DNA of 64,000 bases from Eonycteris spelaea (taxonomy: Eukaryota; Chordata; Mammalia; Chiroptera; Pteropodidae): positions 7,688,001 through 7,752,000 of the forward strand of contig PUFA01000027.1 of the NCBI GenBank assembly GCA_003508835.1, in the 5' to 3' direction. Of this stretch, positions 52,571 through 63,877 are shown in pieces. Under the pieces are notes generated by a model. It worked only from the letters and a program-made list of their open reading frames with translations, was not told the DNA's origin and did not search any database. Position numbers and translations under genes: made by a program. How positions within the stretch are numbered: the stretch's first letter is position 1; each line of letters starts with the position of its first letter.

Positions 52571-53499
52571 ATTTAAAGAGTAACTCTCTCATATCCCAAA
52601 TTAAGGTAAATTGTAAGTACAATTACAAAAACACTTTTATTAAGATAATGCTGCCCTCATGTTACTACTACCTGGAATGACATCCCCTTACCTTTGCTAT
52701 TTAATGAATAGTAGGATTAAGACTGATACTTTTTCCATATACATTGTAGAATTTTTATATTAGGACAAGTACCTGGAAGAAAAATAAAAGGATAACACTT
52801 ATTTTTATATTATATTGAAGTAAGGGATTATTTTATGCCCAAATTACCATGTAAATGACAGTGATTATCATTAATGTATAATCTTGCATTGGATGAACCT
52901 AGTTCAAAAGCATTTAATGAGAGAAATCATTTCCTTGAGAGAAACTCATACCTGTAAATATCTTATCACCTGAATTCTGAACAATGGCTAGTGTGTACCT
53001 GCTTCTTGAACTTCAGTGTAATTTTATCACTATAGAATTAATTCAATTACTTCATTAAGACATTTTTGAAAATATATCTCTATGACAGAAGTTGATACAA
53101 ATTGATGAATGTCTTCACTATTTTCTGTCTGACTGGTGTTAAGTCAACCAGATTTTGTTTAATGCAGTGACACTCTTAATTTGGAACTGCCAGGTAAGCC
53201 ATAGTTATTATTGAAACAATTCCATATTCTAGAATATTAAAAAGTGAAAAATTAACACTTGTCAGGAACATTAATTATTTATATTCCAATAAGTGCTTTA
53301 CCTCTGTGTGTGTATGAAATGTTTTCCAATAATTCACATAAAGACAAGTTGAAAGTTACCTTTCAAATGACTGTGACACAAGACTGTTGAAACATTTACT
53401 TTCTATATTTTAATATCTTACATTCGTGGGTTTCTCTGTTAAAACAACAGTGTTGTGGAGAGATTTAAAAAACCACTTAGTTATTCAACTTTATCGATA

Positions 53500-54840
53500 C
53501 TACACCTTTTCCACGATCTTGATTATTATTTAGTCAAGTTTATATCTCTACCACTCTACTTAAAATATCCTTTCCTAAAACACTGCTAATTTTCTTACCA
53601 ATTCTCTTCTTTTCCCTTGATCTTTTCTAAAATATTTCATAATCCCTTTCCAGCTTTTCAGAAAATTTTTATGCTTTTTGCCACCATCTCCTTCATAAAA
53701 TATCTTCTTACATTTAGTACCTATTGCCATTTTCCTTGGACCTGTTCTGATCACACTTTCTTAGGTTCTTTCATGAGTTTCTCTACTATAATGGCTCTTT
53801 AAATCTCAATATTCTCTGCGAGATATCCTGTGCCCTTTTTGCAATATTGCCTTCTTCTAATGATCCCTCCCACTACTACACCTTAAAATATCACATATTT
53901 CTAGTTCCAAGTCTACTCTTTCTCCTAAACTATCTACCTATTAAGTTACCCATTAGATCTATTCATCCAAATAAATTATTGTCACCCCAAGCTCAGTATC
54001 TCTGAATTAAATGGATATTCTTCCTCTCAACCCCAAGAAATCTGTTCTTCCTTCTTCCATATCCTCTGTCTCAAGTAACTGGGTGCAGACATGATGGAGG
54101 TCTTGATGGTAGTTTCCTCCTCTCCTCTGAAGGCTCTGTGTCTCTAGGACTCTAAACCTCAGCTAAAACTTCTGCACTGTGACCCCCTGTTCTCCTCTAC
54201 TCTCCCGTCACTAAAACTATGGCCCTAGTTTTGCCCCCATTTGTCTCTCAGTCCCTCTCCTTACTGACCTCTCAGCCTCTCAACTTACTTCTCTCCATTC
54301 TGGGCAAAGAATATGTAAATAATCTGCTCAAAGCTTCCAACGGTGCCCACCTGCTTATAGATTAAGGTCTAACATCTTCACCATGGTTTGAAGGTTTTCT
54401 TATAATCTGCCCTGATTTACCTCATTGGCATTAAACCCATTCATTCCCACCAAACATCCTGGGCTTGAGCTGCAGCACTTCCAAGACCGAGGAATGTAGC
54501 CATGCCTTTCACTTTTAGTTTCTCTGTTCCCTCTGCTTTGAATGGACTCTAATCTTCCCTGAGATCTACCTGATCCTTCAAATCCAGAGCAACATTAATA
54601 TTCTCAGAAACCCTCCATGGTCCCCTTTATAAGCTATACAACCTCTTTGCTCTTGTAGTGTTTTATTTATGAGTATGGTATGCCATGTCGTAATTGTTGT
54701 GTATTTATAGAATTATTCAACAGTGAATTTCTTGAGGGCAGGGATGGCAATATCCTAGTTAGCCTCTACCACAATGACTTATACATATAAGTGACATGGT
54801 GAGTCCTCAGTAACTCTTTGTTGTGAGTTGACTTAATAAA
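53500..54840 (+). repeat. Long L2 LINE fragment (possibly two joined pieces)
   Basis: The best part is 54280-54840: TAATCTGCTCAAAGCTTCCA, GATTAAGGTCTAACATCTTC, AATCTGCCCTGATTTACCTC, TGAGATCTACCTGATCCTTC, then GAATTTCTTGAGGGCAGGGA, in the expected L2 order down to the 3' end. 53500-54280 is pyrimidine-rich and less certain. Confidence 0.72.
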
Positions 54841-54859
54841 ACTTCCATATAACATACAT

Positions 54860-55035
54860 TATATATTAAATTTTCATAGAGCATATATTATATATATCAT
54901 GTATCATAAACTTCATGTATTATGTAAATATATACAGTATATATGTGCACACATGTTAATACACTATGTATGTGTGCATACATGCATAATGTGTGTTTAT
55001 GATGTATATATGCATGTATGTATACATACATATGA
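54860..55035. repeat. Alternating AT/TG/CA low-complexity tract
   Basis: Dominated by ATAT, TGTG, CATG and TACA steps with several local palindromes such as GTATGTATACATAC. Confidence 0.85.
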
Positions 55036-55089
55036 AGCACTTGCAGGCTGCAAAAGCCCTTAGATATCAGCTTACCTCTTTTTTTTTTT

Positions 55090-55255
55090 TTTTTTGGTCA
55101 GCATTTCTAATCAATGAAATTACAAAATAGAAAACCAAGAACCAAAATCATTAAATGACTTTGCCAATGTTCCACAACTTGTTAGTGATAAACACAGTGT
55201 TAGATTTCCTATCCTAGTTTCTCATCCAGTGTATCTTTCACTACATCACTTTAAT
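55090..55255 (+). repeat. Weak MIR-like relic
   Basis: AAATGACTTTGCCAATGTTC and CACAACTTGTTAGTGATAAA resemble the MIR core, preceded by a T run. Confidence 0.45.
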
Positions 55256-55639
55256 TCAATGACCTCACCAATAATTTGACTCCCTATAATCTGCTGTACC
55301 AAGACCAAGCTTAGCCTACTGTAATAGATATCCTGGATTGTCTCACCTCATTTTCTCTCCCAATTCCCTTCCTGCTCTTTATTTTCATCAAGTGAGGAAC
55401 ACATGATTCTGTCATCTCTGTAGTTTCATTTATAGTGCATCCCCCCTTTAAATATTCCTGGTTCCTGTGATAACTACTCTCAATTCCTTTACAGATATAG
55501 GAAAGTCTCCTTTCCCTCTCAAAAAAATACAGAGGTCATTATTTTGCTCTCCAGTTTAATTCACTTTTTTCTTCACAAAACCAAGGATCACCATAAGAGA
55601 TGCCATCCTCCTCCTCCTCATACTAGCTTATATTGCACA

Positions 55640-55857
55640 CACACGTAACTTTGGAGTTTACAGATTACTTTCTCATAACTCACTCATCTGAACTTCATAA
55701 CACTGTGAACAGTCAGAGAAGATATCACATTTATATGCAGTTGAAAAAACTAGGTATTAAAAGTTAAGTGACCCGCCAACATGCCTGTAGCTAACAAGAG
55801 CTGGGACTGGGTCTCCACACCCTTGCTCCTGAACGCTTTCCACTATTGTAAACTGCT
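55640..55857 (+). repeat. MIR-like SINE relic
   Basis: AGTTAAGTGACCCGCCAACA and AGCTAACAAGAGCTGGGACT followed by CTGAACGCTTTCCACTA fit the MIR 3' half well. Confidence 0.75.
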
Positions 55858-56399
55858 TATCATCTTGTGCTTCCACCACAACATTTATGTTGACATATAC
55901 TGGCACCTATCTCCTGCACAGTGAATGCTGCCTAGACTCTTCTATCTGAATTACTGCTTGGCTCTTGTTACTTCAACAGTACAATTCCAACCAGGCAACT
56001 ACTATTTTGTCCAACACTTACTGAGAAGCTCTGACCAAGCAACCAAATAAAATTAAGTTTGATTAGTGTTTGTTATGATGAGCTTTTGAAAGGCAAAACC
56101 ATGGCATTAGCTAGAGATCAACTTTTTTTTTAATTGAAATAAATTAATTTGATTCCATCCGCTAATCGACTGATCTTTAAATGGCAAGGGTTAACAAGAA
56201 TGGCTAACACTAATCTAAATGGCTTTTCTAAAAACCACTGTGTGTGTCTGCATGTGTGCATGTGTGTGTATTTCACGTAACATTGTGAGGCAAATGATGT
56301 ACTTTAGCTTTAAGCAAATTTCTGTTCAATTTCCTCACTACATTGCTGGATAGATGCAACTTCTTTAAAATTTCAGGATGTCAGTATAATTGTAGAGTA

Positions 56400-57080
56400 G
56401 ATTGATCTGTCTCTACAGCAGAGAGCTAAATCAGCTGAAACCAGCAGAGACTCCCCTCTCAGTAACTTGTTTGCAATCCCATGACCAATACATACTCTCC
56501 CTTCCTTCTCCCGAATCTTTCTCTTAATGTTAAATCCTTGCCAAGAAACTCATAATTTATCCCTAGACCTAACCAATGGCAACAACGTTTCCTACTTTAT
56601 TCCTATAAATATATGAAGTTTCAGGTCTGTTGAAGAATTCTGTGTCCTTCGGAAGAGAAAGGAGCCGCTCCCTGAAGAGGGAGTAGTGATTCCTCACTTG
56701 GTATTGTTTTTCTGCCTGTCACTGCCCCACCAGGACCTCTAGTCAGCACTTCGCTGCTTTCATTGGTAGGTCGAAAACAAAGCAAAATAATTCTCAAGGC
56801 AGGAAAAGTTTAAATCTAAACATCCTAACAATTGTACACTTTAAAAATCCCATAATTCGCTCATTAGGAACCGAGCTTCACCTGGTCTTGGTGAGCTCGC
56901 TGGAGCCCCATTTGCCTTTAACTGTCAGAACTGCTCTTGTTTGGCTTGTTTCCACGTGTCCGACATATCACTAAGCTATCCTTAACAAATTCAACGCTAT
57001 ATTCATCTGTATCATGGCACTGAACAAATAGTTTGCCTCAAGACAGAATAAAGACCAGCGCTGAACTGTTTGCTTGTTCT
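56400..57080 (+). promoter_or_regulatory. Promoter-like or LTR-like block antisense to THSD7A
   Basis: A CCAAT motif at 56573-56577 is followed 27 bases on by TATAAAT at 56604-56610, in plus-strand order. An AATAAA lies at about 57045. The block lies about 0.9 kb inside intron 1. The layout would suit a decayed solo LTR or a minor antisense promoter, but I recognise no LTR family and all motifs are short. Confidence 0.25.
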
Positions 57081-57186
57081 TTGCTAGAAATATTTAAGAA
57101 ACTCCTTGTGGAATCAGAATCCAGAGGTTAAAAATACAGCACTTCATCATGAAAGTACAGCGTTGGTTGTCCTCATTAACTACATA

Positions 57187-57188
<2 letters not shown>

Positions 57189-57267
<79 letters not shown>
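57189..57267. repeat. (GA)n microsatellite, (CT)n on the THSD7A sense strand
   Basis: About 40 uninterrupted GA units, the longest perfect array seen in the window. It starts 225 bases inside intron 1 from the donor. Confidence 0.98.
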
Positions 57268-57272
<5 letters not shown>

Positions 57273-57486
57273 ATCATTCCAGTGATTCACTAATGACTTT
57301 TAGTTGTTAGGTTTTTCTTTCCCAATAGTATCGGATGTGTCCTAAATTACTTCCGAGGATCGTACTTTAAATCTTAGGATCTCAGCACACCCGGGCCATT
57401 AAGAAGCACAGGGGTCCCTCCTGTAGCTCCGCAGTTTCGAAATGTGGACCCAGATGTGAAGATAGGGAGAAGGGGAACTCCGTCCC

Positions 57487-57495
57487 ACTTACCAG
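57487..57495 (-). other. THSD7A: 5' splice donor of THSD7A intron 1
   Basis: On the minus strand the sequence reads CTG|GTAAGT, with the first intron base at 57492. It matches the mammalian donor consensus at +1 to +6. It interrupts the reading frame after the first base of a glycine codon, which fits the KTG-PWG junction I remember for the protein. Reading through the donor gives residues unrelated to THSD7A and a stop at about 57374, which supports splicing here. Confidence 0.9.
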
Positions 57496-57664
57496 TCTTC
57501 CACAGATAGAGGGTGGGTGCCTCAGCCTCGCCCTGAGCTGCAGCCCCGCAGGCGCGCGGGCGCAGCGACAGCAGCAGCAGCAGCGGGAGCAGCTGCAGGA
57601 CGCCCCGGCGCGGGCCCGCAGCTCCCGGGCTCCGGGACGCGGAGCGCCTCGCTTGCAGCCCCAT
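57493..57664 (-). CDS. THSD7A: THSD7A first coding exon (signal peptide and start of ectodomain)
   Basis: Thrombospondin type-1 domain-containing 7A is a large single-pass membrane protein with many thrombospondin repeats, found in endothelium and kidney podocytes and known as an autoantigen in membranous nephropathy. This exon gives 57 codons plus one base. It starts MGLQARR, continues through an arginine-rich stretch and the hydrophobic core LLPLLLLLSL (about residues 25-34), and ends EAPTLYLWKTG, which matches the N-terminus I remember for mammalian THSD7A. Signal cleavage probably lies near residues 40-44. The ATG at 57664-57662 has G at -3 and +4 and is the first Met after an in-frame TAA at 57814-57812. 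The exon ends at a GTAAGT donor inside a Gly codon (phase 1). The leucine run looks several residues shorter than the human one I recall. The rest of the protein lies outside the window. A pseudogene is unlikely: frame, donor and CpG island are intact. Confidence 0.93.
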
Positions 57665-57811
57665 GCCGTGTGCTGCTGCTCCAGGGTCCAGATCCGGAAC
57701 GCGGCTGGCAGGGAATCTTTCTTCGCCCTCGGAACGTCTTCCCAAGAAGTACAGAAAGCAAAGCTCTTCCCTGCTATTGTTCGTTTCAGATGAAAAGGAA
57801 GGAAAGCTCCT

Positions 57812-57895
57812 TTAACACCAGGGAACAATAGCGTCCTCGGCGGCCGTGGCTGCTGCTGCCACCGCCACTGGCGGGGATGCTGCTGCGGCTGCCAT
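57812..57895 (-). other. Candidate upstream ORF in the THSD7A leader, 27 codons, alanine-rich
   Basis: A minus-strand ATG at 57895-57893 with G at -3 and G at +4 opens a 27-codon frame made largely of alanine (GCN) codons and ends in TAA at 57814-57812. The stop lies 147 bases before the main ATG and in the same frame. If transcription starts upstream of 57895, ribosomes should meet this ORF first and reach the main start by leaky scanning or reinitiation. ATGs in the same frame at 58132 and 58159 would extend it to 115 codons if transcripts start further upstream. Coding function is unproven; a cis effect is more plausible than a functional peptide. Confidence 0.5.
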
Positions 57896-58159
57896 ACCGC
57901 GCAGAGTGGCAAGTCCTAGTGGCGAGGGAGGCAGCGGTCCACAGGGGGCCCCAGCTGACTGAGCAGGTCCTGGAGGTCTGGGAGGCAGCGCAGCCCCCGC
58001 TGCCAGCTGGAGAGAGAGAAGGGGGGGCCGGAGCCCAAACGAGGGAGAGCGGGCTGGAGGCAGCGGGGAGGCGAGAGCGCCAGGGCAAGAAAGGAAATGA
58101 GCGAAGGGGAGAAGGGGGCACAGATGCAACATACGCGCCCAAAGAACTCCCGTGCACAT

Positions 58160-61106
58160 GGTGTGATGAAATATGTTTGGAAGGATACACCAATAAAAAG
58201 AATCATCACCCGACAGGCTGCAGCATGACAAACAACAAGCATTGAAATTCGTCACCCAAGGAGTCAAATGCTAGATGTAGAGGCATGTCATTCTTAGTGT
58301 ATATTTACAATAAGCATCAGTGCTTATAATTTATTTTAAGCGGTCTTCTGAATTACTTCTTGTGGGGAGCAGTATTTATGATCAGATGTCAAAAACATAG
58401 TAAAACCGCAGAGATGTTTACTTGCTGCCTAAATGCACTTAACCACTTTTGAAAATGTTTTTAGCTTAATCTATCTCAATAACAATATCATGAATATTGA
58501 TCTACTCTGACAAAGTGCATTGTCTTTTAATAGCCTTTAAAACAGAATTAGTATTTAAGTGTTCGTAATGCTATCTAGTTACATGGATAAAATTTTACAA
58601 AAACTAATCAAAAACTTATATTTCAGATGTGGAGTAAATAAAGGTGCGTTCCTTTATCTACTTACCTCTGTCAAAAATATGCTGCCTTAAAGTATCCACA
58701 CACTTCTGAGTAAAATTAAAGGGAAAACTGAGTTTCCATTATTTGAATATCTTCAAATTAATAATTCTTTTCTTAAAAATCTCTGGCATTCATTTCTCTG
58801 AACTCCTACTATAGAAAAATGCCTTTCATAATCTAATAACCTCAAGGGTTTGGTCTTTTGTTCTTTTGTGTTTTTACTTTCTTAAACCAGTAGTAATAGT
58901 GGAGTGTGTGTCAACTCAGATAATGCTCTGCCCTCTTTTTTTCTTTCCCCCAATAATGACCTTTTATTAATTTATTTCCTAGTAGAGCTAAAATAATATG
59001 AAGGCATTTGGCCAATTAATAACACAGCAAACAGAAAGCCAAAGAAAACTATTCACATCCGGTAAGCAATATTTGGCCAAACAAAATAAAATTTAAAAAG
59101 CACAGAAACTATTCTTTATGAATGTACTCTATCAACAAAGCCAATCCAAGAGTTTAAAATGAGGAAGCTACTGTTTCTGAAAGAGGAAACCTTCCATAAA
59201 GCTCTCCTGGGACGCCTGTCCTTTTGCGGATCATTCCAGACACAGCCCTTCTGCATGCATTAGATTAAAAGCAGGTTTGATCAAATAATTCCCAGGTCCT
59301 GCCTGCTTAAGTATTCTGACATCAGAGGAAATTAGCAACGTTGAAGGTTGCAAATTTGGTCTTTGTTTACTTTCCACCCTGTTAGGCCTCTAAGAGGGAA
59401 TTAAAAGCTCAGAGAGCCCTTAGCTCTGTGAGTCTGTGATTAGGAGAGATAAGCTAGTGTGGGTTACTATTTCTTCACTGGTGAAAAACAGGCAACAATC
59501 AAAAGATTATAGGTTGATAAGGGATACAAAGGAAGCCTGATCTTAACTAACGTATGGCTCCCTGAAGGAGCATTTGTTTCCACAGTTACACCAAATAAGA
59601 AAATAGGCCTGCTTAGTTTTGCCCTCTTAAAGAAAACTACAGTGCCACCCTACAATGGCAGTGTTTTCCTATCCTGTTTGCTTTTATTTCCCAGGTATGG
59701 TTAAGGCCCTAAATCCTAAAATCCTCTAACTCTGGCACAGGCAGGACTTCGGCTATAAATTACTCTGTTAATATCAGCCCATTCTAAGCATTCCTGGGAA
59801 GTCCCAAATTAATCCGCCAAATAGAAACTCATTATATAACAGAAGACAGAGACTCTGAGGACTCAAGTTAGTTCAATTTAACGTGTGGGGTAATTACTTA
59901 GCCCTTCGAAAAGCCATCAGATGCTATACTTAAAAGCTTAATGTCAAAAGAAAATTTAAGATTCTAATGTATTTATCCATGGTTATCTAATAATTACTCA
60001 ACTGGGAAAAAAATTTAACATTATATCTACAACTTCAAGCATTATACATAAGAGCCAAGGACCATTTCTAAGTCAAAATGTGCCATTTAAAATACACAAC
60101 TAGTGAATTTTCTGCAGTAGTGTTTGAAAATAGCCAACAATCAGTTTCTTTCTCTTAATTTTAATTTATACAAGGCTTAAGGATCACATACACACACACA
60201 TATGACAATCAGTCAGTAGTAAAGACATCTCTGGACAAGGTTACAGAAACTATAGTCATATAAACATTTGTCTCCACCACTGCCACATATCTGTTCTATA
60301 ACAATGTCATTATTGCACTTGAGGACAAGAATGTATTGGTCTCTGAGGAGACAGAAGTGATATATATTCAGATACATGTTCCTTTGTGAAAGCTATAGTG
60401 TCCAGTTAGATAAATCTTATCAATAAAACTGATAGATGGCAAGAGATAGCAAGACATAGTATTCTTTGTTTTCTAGAATATGATATAAATAACACACAAA
60501 TGTTTAATGACATGATGTCAAAATTTAGTCATGAGAAGTCTCAAGGATGCAGATTAAATTGACCATCTGTACAGCCTGCCATGAAGTAAATCGTGCATCA
60601 TTTTTCATGAAGAACTGTTCAAGTATTAATGAGCCAGGGCTATAAAAGTTTTCCAAACCAATGGATGAAAAATGCAAAGCATATTTTTTAATGTTTAGAA
60701 ATGAGACAATTCTGAACCTACCACCTCTCATGTGTTGTCCTTTCATCTGTCTTTATTATTTTTGCTATCATTTCCAAACAGAGGGTGAGGGTGTGAACAT
60801 TCTACACACATGTTTTCACTTTTATTAGGACATAAGCATATAAACATACTTCATAACTCATACGATACCAGGGCACTGATTTTCAATGATTAGTACCAAC
60901 ATTTAAAAATCAATTGTCAAAAATGAAACTACTTGACAAAAAAGAAAACAACTTTTAATGTCATCAGTAAATAAGTAAATTAAATAGATGAAGTAAATGA
61001 AATGTAGTTATTCATTGATAGAGTGTTACATAGAGAAGTGTCGAAGAACACCCTTTTGAAATAAATATTTTAAATAATTTTCTCTATATAAATGCATTTG
61101 CCTTAT

Positions 61107-61163
<57 letters not shown>

Positions 61164-62340
61164 AATTCCATTTGTATGGCCTCTAGGTGTCATACTTGAC
61201 CAAGATTTGGGTAGACAAAATTTCTTTGGGGCTTCTTTCTGTCCCCCACTTTCTTGTCACACCCACCAAATTATAAAAAGATAAAACAGTTCACTGTTAA
61301 TCCTTGCAATAAAGATTTTACTTCCCCCCCACCCCCAATTCTGACTCTAACATTCACCTTCTACTTTACTTTAAATTCCTTTTTCTTTATAACAATTTCT
61401 GTTTTGTCTGTTGGTCAGTTCGTTGATTAGTTTCTGGTTTGTAGATATGTGTAGTAAAATGAGGGCAGATTCTAAATTTCAAATAGTTTACAGAAAGAAA
61501 ATTAATCCCATGGTTTCTTCATGTTAATCAAAACGAAACATGTCTGGAAACAATAAGGTTCTGCTACAGTAAGAACCCTTTGTTTTGAACATCAGGTAAA
61601 AATGTAGGATATTTTGGTTTAGAACCTTCTAGGCTTTGACAGTGGATCACTCACTGAAAACCTTACAATAAGGATCCCATCCTAGGTTGTATGTGAAGTA
61701 TCAATAGTCCCTAATAAAAGGTCATAATAACCCAATTGTTAAAAAAAGGAAATTCACCAATGGTCTGCCTCCCTAGACTTCTCTGAACTCTCAAAAGCTT
61801 CAGAGGCAGCCCACCCTTCCCTACTAAGATCAGGCATGTCCTCTGCAAGGCCTGCCCCACCACCTCTCCTAGTTTGCAGGCTGATATGCTGGGTCTGTTA
61901 AGAGAGTAAAAAGGACCACACAGCAAAGGTGCTTCAAGAATTAACTAGGATGTACTAGTAAGAGCAAGCAGAGTATTCATGGACTCAAGCCAGGAAAAGA
62001 GAGTTTATTAACTTGGGGAAACATTCCAAGGATATGGAATTTAACACCGTGGCAAGAACTGAAAGGGCAGTCCAAACTGGTGGTTTCTAGAAGCCTGGAA
62101 ATACACCGATGGGAACTGAAACTCCTAAATGACCAAGGACACAGAGAAAGAAGGGACATCCTGGAGTAGATGCATTATATAAAGAAAAAGAAGACCCATG
62201 AAAAGATTATGCTCCACCCTGGAGACAGAGAGCACACCAGTCACCAAAGCCATCAGGAATGTGTTTGGTGAGATGGAAACCAGCATCATTAAGTTCCATG
62301 GCAGCTCTTTGCATGCCACCAGTAGGAGAGGTAGTCACAA
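58160..62340. other. 5' flank of THSD7A, no gene recognised
   Basis: This stretch is upstream of the gene and AT-rich beyond the CpG island. No ORF with recognisable homology, splice-flanked exon or RNA gene was seen. It holds a CA array at 61109-61161 and a C-rich run near 61323-61338. The portion at about 61920-62340 is more GC-balanced and might be an old repeat, but I could not name it. Distal promoter elements or enhancers could lie here; sequence inspection alone cannot show them. Confidence 0.6.
61109..61161. repeat. (CA)n microsatellite
   Basis: About 26 uninterrupted CA units in the 5' flank. Confidence 0.97.
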
Positions 62341-62344
62341 AGGT

Positions 62345-63868
62345 TTAAATTTCACCCATTTGAGATAACTTTTGTGCATGGTATGAAGGTTCTGAATTCA
62401 TTATTTTGCACATGGATATCCAACTGTCCCAGTGCCATTTAAAAGACTATTATTTTTTTCATTGAATTGTCTGTCTCACAGATTTAACAAAAATCAAGTG
62501 ACCATAAATGGAATGAATGGTTTATTTCCGTTCAATGATATGTGTGCCTATTTATTCTCATATCACACTATCTTGATTACTGTAGCTTCTACTAAGTTTT
62601 GAAGTCCAGTAATGTAAGACCTCCAACATTTTTTTCTCAAAAAATGTTTTGGCTATTCCAGGTCCTATGCATTTCTTTACCTATGTTAGGATAAATTCTC
62701 AGTTTCTGCAAATTGCCTGCTGAGATTTAGATAGAGATTGCAATAAATCCACAGATCAATTTGAGCTGAACTATCATCTTAACAATACTGGGTCTCCCAA
62801 TGAACATGAAATGTCTCTCCATTTATTTAGATAATCATAATTTATTTTTGTGAACATTTTATAGTCACATTATTTTCATGAATGTTTTAATTTTCAGTTC
62901 ATAGAATGCACTTATTTTGTTAAATTACACCTAAATGTTTTATTGTTTTTGATGTTGTGAATAGAATTATTTTCTAAATTTCATTTTGGATTATTTATTG
63001 CTAAAATACAGGAATCAAGTTGGTTTTTACATAATGATTTTGTATCTTATAATCTCACTTAACTCATCTATTAGTTCTAATAGATACTTTCTGAATTTCA
63101 AATTCTTCAGTATATAAAATTTTCATCTGCAGATAAAGATTTTATTCATCCCTTTTCAATCTGCAAGTTTTTATTACTATTACAATTACTATTATATTAT
63201 TTTGCCTTTTACACTGGCTAAAAATTCCAGTACAATGTTAAATAGAAATGGAGAATATTACATTCAATGAGCCTTGTTTTGTGACCAAACTTATGGTCTA
63301 TAGTGGAGTGTTTTATGTGCACTTCATTGGGTTCTTTACTGGGTCAAGCATTCTATAATTCTATAGTTCATGTCAGTTGATAGTGTTGTTCACATATTTT
63401 ATATCCTGGATGATTTTCTGTCTAGTTGTTTTATCAGTTATTGAGAGTGGATTATTGAAAGCTCCAGATATTATTGTTGAATTGTGTATTTTTCCTTTTA
63501 GGTCTATCAATTTTTATGTCATGTATTTGGGAGCTCTGTTGTTAGATATGCACAAATACATTGATGACTATATTTTCCTGATATACTGACTCTTATCATC
63601 AGTACCAATTTTTCTTTGTTGTGAAGTCTATTTTTCCAATAATATAGCTACTCCAGCTCTCGTTGCTATTTGTATAGCACATATCTTTTCCATCCATTTA
63701 ACTTTTAACCAACTCATATGTTTGAATCTCTTGTAGATGGCATATTGTTGACTTTGATCTTTATCCAGTCCAATAATCTCTGCCTTTGATTGGGATCTTT
63801 AGATTATTTGCACTGAATGTAAATATTTATGTGATTATATTTTCATGTTATTTTGCTATTTATTCTGT
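62345..63868 (-). repeat. Old L1 ORF2 fragment
   Basis: Antisense landmarks: GGATATCCAACTGTCCCAGT, TCTTGATTACTGTAGCTTCT, TTTTGGCTATTCCAGGTCCT, ATTAGTTCTAATAGATACTT and CCAGTACAATGTTAAATAGA, typical of the ORF2 reverse-transcriptase region read backward. 63370-63868 continues as L1 (TTGAGAGTGGATTATTGAAA, ATAGCTACTCCAGCTCTCG). Frames are broken by many stops and indels. Confidence 0.85.
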
Positions 63869-63877
63869 CTTGTATCT

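Larger units (their letters stand above)
1..57492 (-). other. THSD7A: THSD7A intron 1 (3' part outside window)
   Basis: Everything on the low-coordinate side of the donor is the beginning of intron 1 of the minus-strand gene. The intron is very long in other mammals as I recall, so a stretch of more than 57 kb with no second exon is expected. No further conserved exon, intact ORF or RNA gene was recognised inside it. The open frames seen there are short, low-complexity or inside repeats. Recognisable content is mostly decayed retroposons and microsatellites, listed separately. Confidence 0.85.
57430..58150 (-). promoter_or_regulatory. THSD7A: CpG island over the THSD7A promoter, 5' UTR and exon 1
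   Basis: Within a strongly AT-rich window this stretch is GC-rich and full of CpG, densest at 57540-57700 and 57830-58140. It contains runs such as CAGGCGCGCGGGCGC and the near-perfect palindrome CCGCCACTGGCGG at about 57862-57874. It covers the start codon and extends upstream of it, as expected for a CpG-island promoter with dispersed start sites. I see no convincing TATA box in the minus-strand orientation. The transcription start cannot be placed from sequence alone. The upstream edge (58000-58120) is purine-rich on the plus strand. Confidence 0.8.

Noticed and set aside
57374..57745. A 123-codon minus-strand frame that extends THSD7A upstream of its ATG and past the donor
   Set aside because: The apparent upstream start at 57745 is TTG, not ATG, and the downstream 39 codons are intron read-through after GTAAGT.
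57382..58267. Several long overlapping frames on both strands across the CpG island
   Set aside because: GC-rich sequence lowers stop frequency. Most start at non-ATG codons, are proline/alanine/arginine-rich, and have no recognisable domain.
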